Made by a program: the position numbers and the translations under genes
NCBI RefSeq assembly: GCF_024451105.1
Contig: NZ_JANGEY010000005.1
Coordinates: 215,917-279,916, forward strand
Length of the DNA stretch: 64,000 nucleotides
DNA from: Stutzerimonas stutzeri
GTDB taxonomy: Bacteria; Pseudomonadota; Gammaproteobacteria; Pseudomonadales; Pseudomonadaceae
Direction: 5' to 3'
Part shown: positions 62,089 to 64,000 of the stretch, one piece after another
Numbering within the stretch: position 1 is the first letter of the stretch
How the letters are laid out: every line of letters begins with the position of its first letter
The notes under the pieces: generated by a model
Seen by the model: the letters and a program-made list of their open reading frames with translations, nothing else
Database searches by the model: none
Told to the model about the DNA's origin: nothing

Positions 62089-62174
62089 TCTCGGAGATCG
62101 GCAAACAAGGTCTGAGGGATGGCGCACATTGGGTTAGTCTATGCGCCGGCGATTCCCATCATTCGAGGTAGGCT

Positions 62175-63512
62175 GTGTTTGCTGATTACGGTTTGCATGA
62201 GCGACTGCTCAAGGCGTTGTCGTCCCTGACCTTCAAGGAGCCGACGGCGGTTCAGGCCGCCGCGATCCCGCCGGCCCTGGAGGGGAGCGACCTGCGGGTG
62301 ACCGCCAGGACCGGCAGCGGCAAGACCGCGGCTTTCGTGTTGCCGCTGCTGCATCGACTGCTCCAGGAGCGGAAGCCGCAGGCCGCTGCGCGCGCGCTGA
62401 TCCTGCTGCCGACCCGCGAGCTGGCCCTGCAGACGCTCAAGGAGGTCGAGCGCTTCGCGCAGTTCACCTTCGTCAAGGCCGGACTGGTCACCGGCGGCGA
62501 AGGCTTCAAGGAGCAGGCCGCGGCATTGCGCAAGAATCCGGAAATCGTGATCGGCACACCGGGGCGCCTGTGCGAACATCTGCAGGCTGGTAGCCTGACA
62601 CTGGACGACGTCGAGGTGCTGGTTCTCGACGAGGCCGATCGCATGCTCGACATGGGGCTGAGCGAGGACGTGCTGCGCCTGGCCGACGCCTGTAGTGCGG
62701 CGGACCGGCAGACTCTGCTGTTCTCGGCAACCACTGGTGGGCGGGGGCTCGAGCAGGTGATCGGCAAGGTGCTCCGCGAGCCGCAGATCCTGTTGCTCAA
62801 TCGCCGCGACGAGCTCAACGAGAATCTGCGCCAACAGATAATCACGGCCGACGACGTTCTCCACAAGGAGCGTCTCCTGCAGTGGCTGCTGGCGCACGAA
62901 TCCTTCACCCAAGCCATCGTCTTCACCAATACTCGCGCTCAGGCCGACCGCTTGGCCGGTGTTCTGCGTGCCTCCTCGGTCAGGGCCTTCGTTCTGCACG
63001 GCGAGAAGACTCAGGAGGAGCGCAAGCTGGCGGTCGAGCGCCTGCACCAGGGCAGCATCAATGTGTTGGTCGCCACCGACGTGGCGGCGCGCGGTCTGGA
63101 CATCGAAGGCGTCGACCTGGTGATCAATTTCGACATGCCGCGCAGCGGCGACGAGTACGTCCACCGCATCGGTCGAGCCGGCCGCGCCGGACAGGCGGGG
63201 TTGGCCATCTCGCTGATCTGTCACAACGACTGGAACCTGATGTCCAGTGTCGAGCGCTATCTCCGACAATCCTTCGAGCGCCGTCGGATCAAGGAACTAC
63301 TGGGCAGCTATCAGGGGCCGAAGAAGCTCAAGGCCTCCGGCAAGGCGGCGGGGAGCAAGAAGAGCAAGCAGGCCAAGAAGGTCGGGGTTGGCCTTAAGGC
63401 GGGGGGCAAATCGCCGACCCGGAAAGGGAAGGATAAGCCGCCGTCATCCGTCGTGCCGAATGACGGCTTCGCTGCGCCTCGGCGCAAGAAGCCGGGAGCG
63501 GCGCAAGACTGA
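62175..63512 (+). CDS. DEAD-box ATP-dependent RNA helicase (SrmB/RhlE-like)
   Basis: RNA helicase of 445 residues. It has a Q motif (TFKEPTAVQAAAIPPAL), Walker A ARTGSGKTAAF near 44-54 and a DEAD box in VLVLDEADRMLDMG near 150-163. SAT (LLFSATTGG) and motif VI HRIGRAGRAG near 337 follow. The C-terminal tail (about 380-445) is Lys/Gly/Ser-rich, as in assembly-related helicases. The segment DDVLHKERLLQWLL and the tail recall SrmB, which acts in 50S assembly, but this is not decisive. The start is GTG at 62175 behind GAGGTAGG. It lies next to an rRNA operon. Confidence 0.93.
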   Translation: MFADYGLHERLLKALSSLTFKEPTAVQAAAIPPALEGSDLRVTARTGSGKTAAFVLPLLHRLLQERKPQAAARALILLPTRELALQTLKEVERFAQFTFVKAGLVTGGEGFKEQAAALRKNPEIVIGTPGRLCEHLQAGSLTLDDVEVLVLDEADRMLDMGLSEDVLRLADACSAADRQTLLFSATTGGRGLEQVIGKVLREPQILLLNRRDELNENLRQQIITADDVLHKERLLQWLLAHESFTQAIVFTNTRAQADRLAGVLRASSVRAFVLHGEKTQEERKLAVERLHQGSINVLVATDVAARGLDIEGVDLVINFDMPRSGDEYVHRIGRAGRAGQAGLAISLICHNDWNLMSSVERYLRQSFERRRIKELLGSYQGPKKLKASGKAAGSKKSKQAKKVGVGLKAGGKSPTRKGKDKPPSSVVPNDGFAAPRRKKPGAAQD

Positions 63513-63537
63513 ACGGGAAGAAAACTGCAAAAAGTCG

Positions 63538-63565
63538 TTGACGCCCGCGCGAAGGCGTCTATAAT
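63538..63565 (+). promoter_or_regulatory. rRNA operon promoter, upstream (P1-like)
   Basis: TTGACG (63538-63543) and TATAAT (63560-63565) with a 16-base spacer. The discriminator GCGCCCC is GC-rich, typical of rRNA promoters under stringent and growth-rate control. The stretch ACTGCAAAAAGTC just before the -35 may serve as an UP-like element. Confidence 0.7.
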
Positions 63566-63844
63566 GCGCCCCACTTCCGGCGACGAGCTGATCGAAAAAG
63601 CCTTGTAAATCAAGTGCTTGGCTTGATGGGCGAGGTGTCGGGGTGGTGCGGGGCAGCAGGTTCTTGGGCTGCTCGGCAAGTCTTCCGGCGGTCGTGTTGC
63701 GAGTCGACAGGTCGTTCGGTAGATGAAGTGGAGGGGGTTGACGGCGGCGCTGGTTGCTGTATGATTTCTCTCCCTTGCTTCGGTGGCGGGTTTGTCCGCT
63801 GAGGCGCAAGCGGTTGATTCGGAAAGAAAATTTTCGAAAATCGC

Positions 63845-63872
63845 TTGACAAGTTGAAAGGCTGCTGTAGAAT
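63845..63872 (+). promoter_or_regulatory. rRNA operon promoter, downstream (P2-like)
   Basis: TTGACA (63845-63850) and TAGAAT (63867-63872) with a 16-base spacer. An A/T-rich tract (GAAAGAAAATTTTCGAAAA, 63822-63840) is an UP-element candidate, and GTGCGGCC is the discriminator. It precedes the boxA leader by about 45 bases. Between the two promoters (63566-63844) I see no gene. Confidence 0.8.
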
Positions 63873-63918
63873 GTGCGGCCTCGGTTGAGGCGAAAGCTTC
63901 CGCTGAATCTGATCGAAA

Positions 63919-64000
63919 CGCTCTTTAACAAGTTGAATCAAGCAATTCGTGTGGGTGCTTGTGAGGTAAGACTGAGAGTCGCAAGATTATCAGCATCACA
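63919..64000 (+). ncRNA. rRNA operon leader with boxA (5' end of an rrn transcript, partial)
   Basis: GCTCTTTAACA (63920-63930) is the boxA antitermination element. CGTGTGGGTGCTTGTGA (63948-63964) and ATTATCAGCATCACA at the end match the leader that precedes 16S rRNA in pseudomonads. The window ends before 16S rRNA itself, so only promoter and leader are present. Confidence 0.85.

Overview
The window is high-GC, gamma-proteobacterial chromosomal DNA that reads as Pseudomonas or a close Pseudomonadaceae relative. Evidence from established knowledge: the blocks ffh-rpsP-rimM-trmD-rplS…xerD-dsbC-hom-thrC and yciK-mupP-ubiG-mtaD / mtnA-gyrA-serC-pheA-hisC-tyrA::aroA-cmk-rpsA follow the order I know from P. 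aeruginosa. So do rapA…phaJ-fadD-hrpA and ppiA/lysR/azoR. The tyrA::aroA fusion, mupP and an OprO/OprP porin fit the same group. There is no prophage, insertion sequence, CRISPR array, plasmid or tRNA signature. I see no accessory island; this is core genome with small local oddities.

Layout. 1-8.4 kb (+): SRP GTPase, the rpsP ribosomal/tRNA-modification operon, a XerD-like recombinase, DsbC and threonine synthesis (hom, thrC). 8.4-21.1 kb: rmuC (+), then a minus-strand run: Aer-type chemoreceptor, a DUF4010 membrane protein, a symporter/STAC/histidine-kinase/receiver hybrid broken by one missing base, an SDR, mupP, ubiG and an MTA/SAH deaminase. 21.2-33.4 kb (+): mtnA, gyrA, then serine/aromatic amino-acid genes with tight overlaps, cmk and rpsA. 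33.4-38.4 kb (-): the complete branched-chain amino-acid ABC system (livJ-H-M-G-F). 38.7-44.2 kb: a DUF2288 gene, a PhnDCEE-type ABC importer (-) and a divergent hydroxyacid dehydrogenase/hydroxypyruvate isomerase pair (+). 44.3-54.5 kb: RapA, two tiny genes (one a probable CcoM oxidase subunit behind an ANR box), PhaJ, FadD and HrpA. 54.6-62.0 kb: a solute-binding protein/diguanylate cyclase/DUF697 operon, a small membrane protein, an OprO/P porin, PpiA and a divergent LysR/azoreductase pair. 62.2-64 kb: a DEAD-box helicase, then the tandem promoters and boxA leader of an rRNA operon. The window stops before 16S rRNA begins.

I found no convincing wholly new system. The best leads are: (1) the XerD-like recombinase lacks two of the six canonical catalytic residues (K and H, both Ala); (2) a copy of a dispersed hairpin repeat sits in frame inside a roughly 45-residue insertion in HrpA; (3) a solute-binding protein without a permease is co-transcribed with a membrane diguanylate cyclase, resembling NspS-MbaA sensing; (4) a near-perfect ANR box is correctly spaced before a 40-codon CcoM-like gene; (5) a DnaA-box cluster lies beside an AT-rich patch upstream of rmuC; (6) a single-base frameshift interrupts the hybrid sensor kinase. 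Gene starts were chosen by ribosome-binding site and family N-terminus. All family assignments rest on reading motifs, not on database searches.
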